Assembly (NCBI RefSeq): GCF_000298235.1
Contig: NZ_BAHE01000012.1
Span: 1 to 64,000 of the forward strand
Source of the DNA: Gordonia namibiensis NBRC 108229
GTDB lineage: Bacteria > Actinomycetota > Actinomycetes > Mycobacteriales > Mycobacteriaceae
DNA: 64,000 nucleotides
Reading direction: 5' to 3'
Every line of letters begins with the position of its first letter. Position 1 is the first letter of the stretch. Position numbers and translations under genes: made by a program. This document shows positions 22,046 through 33,704 of this stretch, piece after piece. The notes under the pieces are model-generated. The model made no database searches. It was given only the letters and a program-made list of their open reading frames with translations, and was not told the origin of the DNA.

Positions 22046-23020
22046 GTGCGCGCGATACAGGTGACCCGCCACGGCGGCCCGGACGTACTGGCCTTCGGAA
22101 CCGTCGACGACCCGATCCCGGCCGCCGACGAGGTGATCGTCCGGACCTCGGCAGTCGGCGTCAACTACATCGACACCTATCTCCGGCGCGGGCTCTACCC
22201 GTCGACCCCGCCGTACATCCCGGGCACCGAGGGCGCGGGTGAGATCGTCTCCCTGGGCTCCGAAGTGTCCGGCCTCGAAGTCGGCCAACGGGTCGCGTGG
22301 TGCGCCGCACCCGCGTCGTACGCCGAACTCGTGGCGGTGCCCGCAGCGCAGGCGGTCGTCGTCCCCGACGGGATCGACGACGCCGTCGCAGGATCGTCGC
22401 TGCTCCGCGGGCTCACCGCCCACTACCTCCTGGACGGGAGCGCACATCCGCATCCGGAGGACACGGTGCTGATCCACGCCGGGGCGGGCGGGGTCGGGCT
22501 GATCCTCACCCAGATGGCCAAGCGCCACGGGTTGCGGGTCATCACGACGGTGTCGTCCGACGAGAAGGAGGAGCTGTCCCGGGAGGCCGGAGCCGACCAC
22601 GTGCTGCGGTACACCGACGACCTCGCCGCGCGGGTCCGGGAACTGACCGACGGCCGCGGTGTCCCGGTGGTCTACGACGGAGTCGGCGCGGACACCTTCG
22701 AGCAGTCGCTGGCCGCCACGGCCGTCCGCGGCATCATCGTCCTGTTCGGCGCCTCCAGCGGACCGGTGCCGCCGTTCGATCTCCAACGCCTCAACCCGGC
22801 CGGTTCGTTGTCGGTGACCCGGCCCACGCTGGCGCATTTCACCGCGACGCCGGAGGAACTCAACTGGCGCGCGAGCGAGTATTTCGAGGCCATCGAAGAC
22901 GGCGATGTGGACGTGCGGGTGGGTCAGCGATACCGGTTGGCCGACGCCGCACAGGCCCACGCGGACCTCGAGGCCCGCAAGACCACGGGTGCGACCGTGT
23001 TGCTGCCGGCCGACTCCTGA
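22046..23020 (+). CDS. qor: NADPH:quinone oxidoreductase, zinc-independent MDR family
   Basis: This 324-aa medium-chain reductase fits the Qor/zeta-crystallin group: N-terminal GroES-like domain with VGVNYIDTYLRRGLYPSTPP and IPGTEGAGEIVSLG, then the Rossmann domain with LIHAGAGGVGLILTQMAK near residue 150. No structural-zinc Cys cluster is present. It would reduce quinones with NADPH in the cytosol. The GTG at 22046 (MRAIQVTRHGG) is 7 nt after TACAAC, a weak -10-like hexamer. The frame is open for a further 1.4 kb upstream because it shadows ctaA. The position matches Rv1454c. Confidence 0.92.
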   Translation: MRAIQVTRHGGPDVLAFGTVDDPIPAADEVIVRTSAVGVNYIDTYLRRGLYPSTPPYIPGTEGAGEIVSLGSEVSGLEVGQRVAWCAAPASYAELVAVPAAQAVVVPDGIDDAVAGSSLLRGLTAHYLLDGSAHPHPEDTVLIHAGAGGVGLILTQMAKRHGLRVITTVSSDEKEELSREAGADHVLRYTDDLAARVRELTDGRGVPVVYDGVGADTFEQSLAATAVRGIIVLFGASSGPVPPFDLQRLNPAGSLSVTRPTLAHFTATPEELNWRASEYFEAIEDGDVDVRVGQRYRLADAAQAHADLEARKTTGATVLLPADS

Positions 23021-23036
23021 GGCCGGTCGGACGGGA

Positions 23037-24047
23037 TCAGAAGTACGAGGAGATCGTCTGCATGCCGACGACCGCGTCGATCGCGAGGCCGCAGAAGACG
23101 ATCGCCAGGTACTCGTTGGACTGCAGGAACACCTTGAGCGGCTTCACCTCGGCACCGCGCTTGGTGTCGCGGTAGAGCTTGGTGACCCGCTCGAGGAACC
23201 AGGCGCCCGCGAGAAGGGCGATCACGGTGTAGATCCAGCTCGTGGCCGGGATGAGGGCGAGCGAGCTGATGACGGTCAGCCAGGTGTAGACCAGCATCTG
23301 ACGCGTGACGCGTTCCTCGGTCGCGATGACCGGGAGCATCGGCACGCCCGCTGCCTTGTAGTCCTCCTTGTAGCGCATCGCGAGCGCCCAGGTGTGCGGC
23401 GGAGTCCAGAAGAAGATGACCAGGAACAGCACGATCGGCTGCCAGCTGATGGAGCCGGTGACGGCGGCCCAGCCGACGAGCGTCGGCATGCAACCGGCGG
23501 CACCGCCCCACACCACGTTCTGCCAGGTGCGGCGCTTGAGGATCATCGTGTAGACGCCGACGTAGAAGATGATCGTCGCCGAGACGAGCAGGGACGACAG
23601 CAGGTTCGCGGCGAAGTACAGAACCGCGAACGACGCGGCCCAGAGCACCAGACCGAAGATCAGCGCACTGCGCGTGGCGACCGCCCGACGTGCCAGTGGG
23701 CGCCGTTCGGTGCGCTTCATCTTCTTGTCGATGTCGGCGTCGACCACCATGTTGAGGGTGTTGGCGCTGCCGGCACCGAGCCATCCACCGATCAGGGTGA
23801 AGGCGATGACGGCGATGTCGACGTGACCGCGATCGGCCTGCAGCATCACCGGGATGGTCGCAACCAGCAGCAGCTCGATGACCCGCGGCTTCGTCAGCGC
23901 GACATACGCAAGCACCGTCGCGCGCACACGTCCGGCCCACGTCAGATCCGCCGGCATGACCGGCTCGGTCGAAACCTGCTGTGATGCGGTGTCGGTCGAG
24001 TGGGATGCGGCGGGATGGTCTCCGCTCACACGCTCCCCTATCCTCAC
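23037..24047 (-). CDS. ctaB: Protoheme IX farnesyltransferase (heme O synthase)
   Basis: This 336-aa UbiA-family prenyltransferase adds farnesyl to heme B to make heme O, the substrate of CtaA. The first Asp-rich site reads [20 protein letters not shown] (NxxxDxxxD) near residue 105, and the second region is [17 protein letters not shown]. Nine or so membrane segments follow. The GTG at 24047 was chosen because GAGGAG lies 5 nt upstream; a GTG at 24029 with AGGGGAG close by is the alternative. It is divergent from tkt and convergent with qor. Confidence 0.94.
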   Translation of the reverse strand: MRIGERVSGDHPAASHSTDTASQQVSTEPVMPADLTWAGRVRATVLAYVALTKPRVIELLLVATIPVMLQADRGHVDIAVIAFTLIGGWLGAGSANTLNMVVDADIDKKMKRTERRPLARRAVATRSALIFGLVLWAASFAVLYFAANLLSSLLVSATIIFYVGVYTMILKRRTWQNVVWGGAAGCMPTLVGWAAVTGSISWQPIVLFLVIFFWTPPHTWALAMRYKEDYKAAGVPMLPVIATEERVTRQMLVYTWLTVISSLALIPATSWIYTVIALLAGAWFLERVTKLYRDTKRGAEVKPLKVFLQSNEYLAIVFCGLAIDAVVGMQTISSYF

Positions 24048-24269
24048 GAACACTCCTCGTCCGCCCGCACAGATCGCCGCGGGCTACTACAGAGCATGGT
24101 AGACGTTTGCCTTTGCGAACCGTGAATCGCGTCGTGGCGGAAGCCGTGACCGGCGACGATCGGCGAACCGGCGGGTAACTTTCGGTCGGCGCGCAGGTCG
24201 CCGTCGCAGCCGATTACTCTGGACTCGAACGCGCCGAAAACCGAGCAGGCACAGGAGACAATCACCATC

Positions 24270-26348
<2,079 letters not shown>

Positions 26349-26368
26349 CCAACCCAAGGAGAGAGATC

Positions 26369-27490
26369 GTGACCCAGAACGAGAAGCTCGCCGAACTGTC
26401 CGCCGCCGGTGTCTCGGTGTGGCTGGACGATTTGTCCCGTGACCTGATCAGCTCCGGCGACCTGGCCGAACTGATCGCGACCAAGTCGGTGGTCGGCGTG
26501 ACCACCAACCCGTCGATCTTCCAGGCTGCACTGTCGAAGGGCACCGCCTACAACGCCCAGGTCAACGAACTCGCCGCTCGTGGCGCCGACGTCGACGGCA
26601 CCATTCGCACGGTGACCACCGACGACGTCCGCAACGCCTGCGACGTCCTCGCACCGGTGTACGAGGAGTCCGACGGCGTCGACGGCCGGGTGTCGATCGA
26701 GGTCGATCCGCGCCTGGCCCACGACACCGACGGCACGGTCGCCCAGGCGATCGAGCTGTGGAAGATCGTCGACCGGCCGAACCTGCTGATCAAGATCCCC
26801 GCCACCAAGGCCGGGCTCCCCGCGATCACCAAGGTCATCGCCGAGGGCATCAGCGTGAACGTGACGCTGATCTTCTCGGTGGAGCGCTACAAGGAGGTCA
26901 TGGACGCCTACCTCGACGGCCTCGACGCCGCCGCGGAAGCCGGTCACGACCTGTCGAACATCCACTCGGTGGCGTCGTTCTTCGTGTCGCGCGTCGACAC
27001 CGAGATCGACAAGCGCCTCGACGCCATCGGCACCCCGGAAGCGGTGGAGCTCAAGGGCAAGGCCGCACTGGCCAACGCCCGCCTGGCCTACTCGGCCTAC
27101 CAGCAGGTCTTCGAGGTCGAGTCGCGCTTCCCCGACCTGCTCGCCCATGGCGCCCGCCCGCAGCGCGCGCTCTGGGCGTCGACCGGCGTGAAGAACCCGG
27201 ACTACCCCGACACCCTGTACGTCAGCGAGCTCGTCGCGCCCAACACGGTCAACACCATGCCGGGCAAGACGATGGACGCCTTCGCCGACCACGGTTGGGT
27301 CAACACCGGCTCGATCATCGGCCTCGCGCAGGAGTCGCAGGAGATCTTCGACAAGATCGCGGCACTCGGCGTGGACACGGTCGACGTCTTCAAGGTCCTC
27401 GAGGAGGAGGGCGTCAGCAAGTTCGAGGATGCGTGGAACGATTTGCTCGACGCGACCGCCGAGCAGTTGTCCGCGGCGAACAAGGGCTGA
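26369..27490 (+). CDS. tal: Transaldolase
   Basis: This 373-aa enzyme moves a dihydroxyacetone unit from sedoheptulose 7-phosphate to glyceraldehyde 3-phosphate. It belongs to the longer TalB-like group of actinobacteria. The Schiff-base lysine is in [15 protein letters not shown], and [13 protein letters not shown] and [10 protein letters not shown] are intact. The GTG is 8 nt after AAGGAGAGAG. It follows tkt by 20 nt and precedes zwf by 6 nt. The frame is open upstream into tkt, which is a shadow. Confidence 0.97.
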   Translation: MTQNEKLAELSAAGVSVWLDDLSRDLISSGDLAELIATKSVVGVTTNPSIFQAALSKGTAYNAQVNELAARGADVDGTIRTVTTDDVRNACDVLAPVYEESDGVDGRVSIEVDPRLAHDTDGTVAQAIELWKIVDRPNLLIKIPATKAGLPAITKVIAEGISVNVTLIFSVERYKEVMDAYLDGLDAAAEAGHDLSNIHSVASFFVSRVDTEIDKRLDAIGTPEAVELKGKAALANARLAYSAYQQVFEVESRFPDLLAHGARPQRALWASTGVKNPDYPDTLYVSELVAPNTVNTMPGKTMDAFADHGWVNTGSIIGLAQESQEIFDKIAALGVDTVDVFKVLEEEGVSKFEDAWNDLLDATAEQLSAANKG

Positions 27491-27496
27491 ACCCAC

Positions 27497-29050
27497 GTGG
27501 CCGACGGCGAGGACGCAGTAGGACCCGATTCCTGGATCAATCCGCTCCGTGACCCACAGGACAAGCGGCTCCCCCGCATCGCGGGCCCGTGCAGTCTGGT
27601 CATCTTCGGCGTCACCGGAGACCTGGCACGCAAGAAGTTGATGCCTGCGGTCTACGACCTCGCCAACCGCGGGCTGCTCCCCCCGTCGTTCGCGCTCGTC
27701 GGGTTCGCCCGGCGCGACTGGAGCGACGAGGACTTCGGGGCGGTCGTGCACGACGCCGTGCGGGAACACGCCCGCACGGGCTTCCGCGAGGAGGTGTGGG
27801 AGCGCCTCGCCGAGGGCTTCCGCTTCGTGCAGGGCAACTTCGACGACGACGCCGCCTTCGACAAGTTGCGCGACACCCTCAAGTCGCTCGACAACGAACG
27901 CGGTACCGACGGCAATCACGCCTTCTACCTGTCGATCCCGCCCGGTGCCTTCCCGACAGTGTGTGAACAGCTCGAGCGAAGCGGGTTGGCGGCACCGACC
28001 GGCGACAGCTGGCGTCGGGTCGTCATCGAGAAGCCCTTCGGTCACGACCTCGAGTCGGCCCGTGAGCTCAACGCCATCGTCAACAACGTCTTCCCGGAGT
28101 CGTCGGTGTTCCGCATCGACCACTACCTGGGCAAGGAGACGGTGCAGAACATCCTGGCGCTGCGCTTCGCCAACCAGCTGTTCGATCCGCTGTGGAGTGC
28201 GCACTACGTCGACCATGTCCAGATCACCATGGCCGAGGACATCGGTCTCGGCGGCCGGGCCGGATACTACGACGGCATCGGCGCGGCGCGCGACGTCATC
28301 CAGAACCATCTGCTGCAGCTGATGGCGCTGGTGGCGATGGAGGAGCCGATCTCCTTCGAGCCCAAACAACTACAGGCGGAGAAGGCCAAGGTCCTCGCGG
28401 CCACCCGCAACATCGAGCCGCTGTCGGAGAACACGGCCCGAGGCCAGTACACCGCGGGCTGGCAGGGCAGCGAGAAGGTCCGCGGCCTCAAAGAGGAATC
28501 GGGTTTCGCGAAGGACTCCACCACCGAGACCTTCGCCGCGATCGCTCTCGAGGTCGATTCCCGACGCTGGGCGGGGGTGCCCTTCTACCTGCGCACCGGC
28601 AAGCGCCTCGGTCGGCGCGTCACCGAGATCGCGCTGGTCTTCAAACGGGCACCGCATCTGCCCTTCGACCAGACGATGACCGAGGAACTCAGCCAGAACG
28701 TGCTGGTGATCCGAGTCCAGCCCGATGAGGGCATGACGCTCCGGTTCGGCTCCAAGGTCCCCGCGACGAGTATGGAGGTCCGCGATGTGAACATGGACTT
28801 CAGCTACGGCACCGCGTTCACCGAGGCGTCTCCGGAGGCCTACGAGCGGCTGATCCTCGACGTGCTGCTCGGCGAACCGTCCCTCTTCCCCGTCAACGAG
28901 GAAGTCGAATTGTCCTGGAAGATCCTCGATCCGGTGCTCGATTACTGGGCCCAGAACGGTCGGCCAGACGCATATGAGGCGGGAACGTGGGGGCCGGCGT
29001 CCGCCGATGAGATGCTCGCGCGCCATGGCCGACAGTGGAGGCGTCCATGA
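27497..29050 (+). CDS. zwf: Glucose-6-phosphate dehydrogenase
   Basis: This 517-aa enzyme oxidises glucose 6-phosphate to 6-phosphogluconolactone, making NADPH. The dinucleotide motif FGVTGDLARKKLMPAVY is near residue 38, and the active-site peptide RIDHYLGKETVQN near 208. The GTG at 27497 follows tal by 6 nt with GGCTGAACCCAC upstream, no strong ribosome site; coupling to tal is likely. opcA overlaps the stop by ATGA. In M. tuberculosis this is the zwf2 position. Confidence 0.96.
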   Translation: MADGEDAVGPDSWINPLRDPQDKRLPRIAGPCSLVIFGVTGDLARKKLMPAVYDLANRGLLPPSFALVGFARRDWSDEDFGAVVHDAVREHARTGFREEVWERLAEGFRFVQGNFDDDAAFDKLRDTLKSLDNERGTDGNHAFYLSIPPGAFPTVCEQLERSGLAAPTGDSWRRVVIEKPFGHDLESARELNAIVNNVFPESSVFRIDHYLGKETVQNILALRFANQLFDPLWSAHYVDHVQITMAEDIGLGGRAGYYDGIGAARDVIQNHLLQLMALVAMEEPISFEPKQLQAEKAKVLAATRNIEPLSENTARGQYTAGWQGSEKVRGLKEESGFAKDSTTETFAAIALEVDSRRWAGVPFYLRTGKRLGRRVTEIALVFKRAPHLPFDQTMTEELSQNVLVIRVQPDEGMTLRFGSKVPATSMEVRDVNMDFSYGTAFTEASPEAYERLILDVLLGEPSLFPVNEEVELSWKILDPVLDYWAQNGRPDAYEAGTWGPASADEMLARHGRQWRRP

Positions 29051-30048
29051 TCGTCAACCTGCCGGACACGACGAGCCGGGAAGTCGCCAAGCGACTGGTC
29101 AACCTGCACGAGACCGAGGGTTCGGTCAACAACGGCCGTGTGCTGACGCTGGTCGTCTGCGCCGAACACGACGAACCGACCGAAGGCGCCATCGAGGCCG
29201 CGATCGCCGCGAGTCGCGAGCATCCCAGCCGCGTCATTGTCGTCTCCCGCGGTGTGCGCCATGCCCGTTCGCGGATGGATGCCGAGATCCGCGTCGGCGG
29301 CGACGCCGGCGCGTCGGAGGTCATCGTGCTGTCGCTGGCGGGCGACATGGCCGACCACGCGCATGCGGTGGTGATCCCCTTCTTACTGCCGGACACCCCG
29401 GTGGTCACCTGGTGGCCGAGTATCGGTCCCTCGAAGCCGGCCTCCGATCCGCTCGGGACGCTGGGCCGCCGCCGGATCATGGACGCCAACCGTGACCCCG
29501 GTCTGAACACCGTCCTCAAACGGCGTCTGGCCGGGTACTCCCCCGGTGACACCGACATCGCCTGGACGCAGCTCACCCCGTGGCGGGCGATCCTGGCATC
29601 GGCACTCGATCGCCCTCCGTTCACCCGGGTCCTCGAGGTCGACGTGACCGGACCCGATCGCAGCCCGGCCATCGATCTGCTCGCCGGTTGGCTGCGGTCG
29701 GCGCTGGGTGTGCCGACGCGCAGGTTCACCGGCAGCTTCGAGGTCCGACTGGTCCGGACCGACGGCGACACCGTGCTGGCCGTCGACGAGGCAAACAACG
29801 CGGTGCTGACCGCTCCGGGTAAGCCGGACGGGAAGATCGCGATGACGCCGCGATCGCTGCCTGTGTGCATCGCCGAGGAATTGCGACGTCTCGACATCGA
29901 CGAGGTGTACGCCTCAGCGCTGGCTGGTGTCGCCGACGTGGAGCGGATCTCGCCGGAGCAGGAGGCGCTCCTCCGCGCCGATATGCGAGCCGCGGTGAAC
30001 CACGCTGCGCAGCAGAGTGATTCAGCAGCATCCGACGAAGAGGAGTGA
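29047..30048 (+). CDS. opcA: G6PDH assembly protein OpcA
   Basis: This 333-aa protein of the OpcA family is needed for active glucose-6-phosphate dehydrogenase in cyanobacteria and actinobacteria. The N-terminus is MIVNLPDTTSREVAKRLVNL. The VTWWPSIGPSKPASDPLG and DTDIAWTQLTPWRAILA blocks are typical of the family. Translation starts in the ATGA overlap with zwf; the frame also starts 12 nt earlier. No enzymatic motif is visible, consistent with a redox-sensitive assembly or allosteric factor. Confidence 0.93.
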   Translation: MIVNLPDTTSREVAKRLVNLHETEGSVNNGRVLTLVVCAEHDEPTEGAIEAAIAASREHPSRVIVVSRGVRHARSRMDAEIRVGGDAGASEVIVLSLAGDMADHAHAVVIPFLLPDTPVVTWWPSIGPSKPASDPLGTLGRRRIMDANRDPGLNTVLKRRLAGYSPGDTDIAWTQLTPWRAILASALDRPPFTRVLEVDVTGPDRSPAIDLLAGWLRSALGVPTRRFTGSFEVRLVRTDGDTVLAVDEANNAVLTAPGKPDGKIAMTPRSLPVCIAEELRRLDIDEVYASALAGVADVERISPEQEALLRADMRAAVNHAAQQSDSAASDEEE

Positions 30049-30053
30049 ACGAC

Positions 30054-30788
30054 GTGGCCATCGAGACGCTGGTCTTCGATTCCAAGCAGGAACTGGTCGA
30101 CACCGCGGCCGCCCGTTTCGTCGACCTGGTGACCCGCGCACAGTCCGAACGCGGCGTCGCGAGCATCGTCCTGACCGGCGGCAGCAACGGGATCGGCATC
30201 CTGTCGGCGCTGGCCGCCGACAGCGGCACGATCGACTGGTCGCGGGTCGATCTCTACTGGGGCGACGACCGTTTCGTGCCGGCCGACGACCCGGAACGGA
30301 ACTCCGGCCAGGCCCGCGAGGCCCTGCTCGACAAGGTGCCGGTTGACCCGTCGCGGGTGTTCCCGATGGCCCCGTCCGACGGTCCGTTCGGCGACGACAT
30401 CTCCGCCGCCGCAGCCGACTACGCGGCGATCCTGGCCGGCCGCTCGGTCGACGGCATCGCCCCCGAGTTCGACCTGCATCTGTTGGGCATGGGCGGCGAA
30501 GGCCACATCAACTCCCTCTTCCCGCACACCGCCGCCACCGCGGAGACCGAGAAATCCGTTGTCGCCGTGGAGGACTCGCCCAAGCCGCCGCCGCGTCGGA
30601 TCACTCTGACGCTGCCCGTGGTCAACCGGTCGCGCAACGTGTGGTTCCTCGTCGCGGGCGCCGACAAGGCCGAGGCCGTCGCCGCCGCCCACAACGGGGC
30701 CGATCCGGCGGACTGGCCCTGCGCGGGTGCCCATGGCACCGACGAAACCATCTGGTTCCTCGACGAGGACGCCGCCAAGAACCTCTGA
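30054..30788 (+). CDS. pgl: 6-Phosphogluconolactonase
   Basis: This 244-aa enzyme hydrolyses the lactone made by Zwf to 6-phosphogluconate. It shows VLTGGSNGIGILSAL near residue 40, YWGDDRFVPADDPERNSGQA (substrate binding) near 68 and HLLGMGGEGHINSLFPH near 145. The GTG at 30054 has AGGAG (30041-30045) 8 nt upstream. An earlier GTG at 30045 overlaps the opcA stop and would add three residues. It is the last gene of the pentose phosphate operon. Confidence 0.94.
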   Translation: MAIETLVFDSKQELVDTAAARFVDLVTRAQSERGVASIVLTGGSNGIGILSALAADSGTIDWSRVDLYWGDDRFVPADDPERNSGQAREALLDKVPVDPSRVFPMAPSDGPFGDDISAAAADYAAILAGRSVDGIAPEFDLHLLGMGGEGHINSLFPHTAATAETEKSVVAVEDSPKPPPRRITLTLPVVNRSRNVWFLVAGADKAEAVAAAHNGADPADWPCAGAHGTDETIWFLDEDAAKNL

Positions 30789-30800
30789 CCGATGCGGCCC

Positions 30801-30938
30801 TCAGGCCGTCGCCGGTGCGCCGGCGGAGCCGGTGAGCAGAGTCAGAAGGTACTCCGACGCCATCCCGAATGCGACGCCGACCACGAACGCACCCGCAACG
30901 GGCACACTCGGGTGCTGCCAGCTGACCGGATCGTTCAC
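30801..30938 (-). CDS. Possible 45-aa membrane peptide
   Basis: A short minus-strand frame from GTG at 30938 encodes 45 residues with one clear hydrophobic helix (VPVAGAFVVGVAFGMASEYLL). Third positions are mostly G or C, as in real genes here. It lies just downstream of the MetX-like gene and is convergent with pgl, with no ribosome site. It could be a small membrane protein, the decayed end of a larger one, or a chance frame. Confidence 0.25.
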   Translation of the reverse strand: MNDPVSWQHPSVPVAGAFVVGVAFGMASEYLLTLLTGSAGAPATA

Positions 30939-31020
30939 CGCTGACCCGGTGGCCGCTACCGTGCCTGCGGTCGAGGCGAAGCCGAGAAAGCCTGCAGGCG
31001 TGCCGCCCCCCGGCCGATTC

Positions 31021-32070
31021 TCAATCGCTCGCGACGGCGCCGGGCTTGGACAGCAGGTCCCGGATCCCGGCGTCGATGAACGCGGTGTCGACGTCGTTGG
31101 CACCACCTCCCGCGAAGTGCCCCCAGATCCCCGGTATGACCCGCACCTCGCCGTTGGCGATGAACTGCGTCGCCCACTGCTCGTCCTCCGGCGGGAAATA
31201 GAGATCCTTCTCCGCCGGCATCGCGAGCAGCGGACATACGATGGAGCGCAACGCCTTTTCGGTGTCCCCGTCGAATCCCGGGGTGTTGCCGACGTCGCCC
31301 GCATGCCAGGTCCTCAGCATCGCGAGCAGGTTGTTCGGGTCACGGCCGTCACGAAAGAAGTTCTCCCAGAACCCGTAGAGAAAATCGTCGAACGAAGTGA
31401 ATCCCAAGGCACGCCACTCCTCCTCCCAGTAGAAGGCCTGCGAGTAACCCCAGCCCGAGTACACGCGCGCGAAGGCGCGGAGTCCTTTGATCGGCAATGC
31501 TTCTGGCGTGTAATCACCATCGGCGTAGGCCGCGTCGGCCTTGAGGGCGAACTCGAGCGACTCCAAGAACACCTTGTTGTGCGGAGAGGTGATGCTCGAA
31601 CCGCAGAACGGAGCCGCACGTTCCACCATCTCAGGATGGCTGACCGCCCACTGATAAGTCTGCCCGGCACCCATCGACCAGCCGGTGACCAACGCGATCC
31701 GTGAGACTCCGAACTTCTCGGTGACCAGCCTGTATTGGGCCTCGACCTGGACATAGAACGTCACAGCTGGGAATCGGGCACGGTCATACGGCGGCGGGGT
31801 GTTCGACGGCGACGAGGACAGGCCGTTGCCGAGCATGTTCGGCGCGATGATGAACCAGTCGTTGGGATTGAGGGCCTTGTCGTCTCCGATCAGCCACTCG
31901 TTGTCGGTGTGCCACCCCGAGTACCACGTCGGGTAGACGATGACGTTTGACTTGTCGTCGTTGAGCGCACCATAGGTCTTGTAAGCGAGGCGGGCTCCGC
32001 GAAGGGTGGAGCCGGATTGCAGGGTGAAGTCTCCCAGTTCGAAATACTCGGCGTCCGTTGGTGCCGGCAT
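31021..32070 (-). CDS. Alpha/beta hydrolase of the homoserine acetyltransferase (MetX) fold
   Basis: This 349-aa alpha/beta hydrolase resembles MetX-like acyltransferases. The nucleophile elbow is TGWSMGAGQTYQWA near residue 138, the probable Asp is in MPAEKDLYFPPEDE, and the His in IPGIWGHFAGGG. MetX usually has GGSMGG, so the Trp in place of Gly makes a true homoserine acetyltransferase less likely. The start ATG (MPAPTDAEYFELGDF) follows a good GAGGAG site. It lies 49 nt downstream of the amidase gene in the same operon, so the substrate may be an amide, ester or acyl-CoA connected with amide breakdown. The function is inferred from context only. Confidence 0.78.
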   Translation of the reverse strand: MPAPTDAEYFELGDFTLQSGSTLRGARLAYKTYGALNDDKSNVIVYPTWYSGWHTDNEWLIGDDKALNPNDWFIIAPNMLGNGLSSSPSNTPPPYDRARFPAVTFYVQVEAQYRLVTEKFGVSRIALVTGWSMGAGQTYQWAVSHPEMVERAAPFCGSSITSPHNKVFLESLEFALKADAAYADGDYTPEALPIKGLRAFARVYSGWGYSQAFYWEEEWRALGFTSFDDFLYGFWENFFRDGRDPNNLLAMLRTWHAGDVGNTPGFDGDTEKALRSIVCPLLAMPAEKDLYFPPEDEQWATQFIANGEVRVIPGIWGHFAGGGANDVDTAFIDAGIRDLLSKPGAVASD

Positions 32071-32119
32071 GGTCGGTCTCCTCGTGGTTGGGCGTGAAAC
32101 GAATCGGATGATGACGGGA

Positions 32120-33364
32120 TCAACTGCTGACTGCACATTGGCCGCGATCGACCTGTACCGGCCCCTGAGCCGAAGGACGGACGTCGATGTCGAAGATCGC
32201 CGTCGGGACGTAGAGGGTGGCACAGGAGTTCGGCACGTCGACGACGCCGGAGAATCTGGCCTCCACCGGTGCGGCACCGAGCAGGAGATACACCTGCTCC
32301 TTCGTCCAGCCGAACTTGGACAGATACTCGATCGCATTGAGGCAGGCGTTCTGGTACGCCAGCGTCGAGTCGAGATAGTGCTGATTTCCCTGCTTGTCCA
32401 CAGAGAATCCGACAAAGGTGAGGAACTCCGAGTAACGCGGCTCGACGATCCCCGGGATGAAGACCGGGTTCGTGGTGACCCCGTAGGTCTCCATTCCCCC
32501 CTTGATCACCTCGACCCGGAGATCGATATAGCCGCCCATCTCGATCGCCCCACAGAAGGTGATCTCCCCGTCGCCCTGCGAGAAGTGGAGGTCGCCGAGC
32601 GAGAGATTCGCGCCGTCGACGAAGACCGGGTAGAAGATCCGACTGCCCTTCGACAGATTTTTGATGTCCTGATTTCCGCCGTTCTCGCGAGGCGGCGCGG
32701 TGCGGGCGGCCTCGCCTGCGATCCGCTCGTGGTCGGCGGGGTCGACACCACCGAGCACCGCATTGTGCGGTAGCGGCGGCAGGGCGAGCGGTGGTACGCA
32801 ATCGGGGTCGGTGTCGATCAGCGCCTGCTCGCGCGAGTTCCAGGTCGCCAGCAGGCTCTTGCTCGGTGCGGTGCCCATGAGTCCCGGATGGATCAGCCCG
32901 GTGAACTCGACGCCCGGGATATGGCGGCTCGTCGCCTGCTGTCCGGCGAAGTCCCAGACCGCCTTGTAGGCCTGGGGGAAGAAGTCGGTGAGAAATCCAC
33001 CGCCGTTCTCGCGAGCGAAGATGCCGGTGTACCCCCATCCCTGTCCGGCGACCGGGCCCTGCTGCTGCGGCACCGGGCCCACGTCGAGGATGTCGACCAT
33101 CAGCAGATCGCCCGCCTCGGCGCCTTCCACTCCGAAGGGCCCGGACAGCTGATGCACCATCGACAGGTCACAGTCACGGATGTCATCTGCGTCATCGGAG
33201 TTGAGAATCGTACCGTCGAACCACTCCTTGGACTCGACCCGGAAGGACTGTCCCGATCGAACGGTCGCCACTGGTGGGATCTCGGGGTGCCACCGGTTGT
33301 GGCCGACGAGCTCCTGTGCGCGAAAAGGTTTGGCATGATCGACGGGAAAGATGACGTCAGGCAT
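32120..33364 (-). CDS. fmdA: Acetamidase/formamidase (FmdA/AmdA family)
   Basis: This 414-aa enzyme hydrolyses short amides such as formamide or acetamide to ammonia and the acid. It follows the M. smegmatis inducible acetamidase and Methylophilus FmdA closely: N-terminal DHAKPFRAQELVGHNRWHP, GFLTDFFPQAYKAVWDF, and the central GDLHFSQGDGEITFCGAIE with its His, Glu and Cys. A textbook AGGAGG site lies 7 nt before the ATG. It is the second gene of a minus-strand operon after the zinc-ribbon gene. An AmiC-like sensor and a MarR regulator upstream match the acetamidase control system of M. smegmatis. It supplies nitrogen and carbon. Confidence 0.92.
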   Translation of the reverse strand: MPDVIFPVDHAKPFRAQELVGHNRWHPEIPPVATVRSGQSFRVESKEWFDGTILNSDDADDIRDCDLSMVHQLSGPFGVEGAEAGDLLMVDILDVGPVPQQQGPVAGQGWGYTGIFARENGGGFLTDFFPQAYKAVWDFAGQQATSRHIPGVEFTGLIHPGLMGTAPSKSLLATWNSREQALIDTDPDCVPPLALPPLPHNAVLGGVDPADHERIAGEAARTAPPRENGGNQDIKNLSKGSRIFYPVFVDGANLSLGDLHFSQGDGEITFCGAIEMGGYIDLRVEVIKGGMETYGVTTNPVFIPGIVEPRYSEFLTFVGFSVDKQGNQHYLDSTLAYQNACLNAIEYLSKFGWTKEQVYLLLGAAPVEARFSGVVDVPNSCATLYVPTAIFDIDVRPSAQGPVQVDRGQCAVSS

Positions 33365-33407
33365 ATGGATTCCTCCTAGGAGAGTTGGGTAGTCGAGAAT
33401 CGACCTG

Positions 33408-33689
33408 TCAGGGCCGTGGCAGCTGCCGCCAGCGCGGATCCTGCGTGGGCGCGCGGCGACCTGCCGCGGTACGCGACCGGGTGACAACGGACGGACTCTC
33501 CGCGGAAGACTGCTGCAGGGCAAGCAATTTCGTTGCCAATGGATCGTGTGACAACACCGCCGTCGGCCCGTAGACGCGGGACGCCTTCCCGCCGCAGGTG
33601 CCACAGCGCGCCGCAGCCGGAGCCTCCCCCATCGGAAAGCGCTGTTCGAAGTCACCGTGGGCGGGGCACCGGTAGTCGTAAACGGTCAC
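33408..33689 (-). CDS. fmdB: FmdB-family zinc ribbon protein
   Basis: This 93-aa protein has one putative zinc ribbon built from C-P-A-H (VYDYRCPAHGDFEQRF) and C-G-T-C (ARCGTCGGKASRVYG). The first knuckle has His in place of the usual Cys. The rest is basic and Arg/Ser-rich. FmdB proteins accompany formamidase genes and were proposed as regulators; a role in amide metabolism is inferred. Start GTG follows GGAGGG by 4 nt. It is first in the operon and is driven by the promoter at 33735-33762. Confidence 0.85.
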   Translation of the reverse strand: MTVYDYRCPAHGDFEQRFPMGEAPAAARCGTCGGKASRVYGPTAVLSHDPLATKLLALQQSSAESPSVVTRSRTAAGRRAPTQDPRWRQLPRP

Positions 33690-33704
33690 TGAACCCTCCA
33701 TCGG

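Noticed and set aside
22990..23036. GGCCGG-rich repeat between the qor and ctaB stops as a terminator
   Set aside because: The stem is short (about 6 bp) and lacks a T-run; not strong enough to list as a feature.
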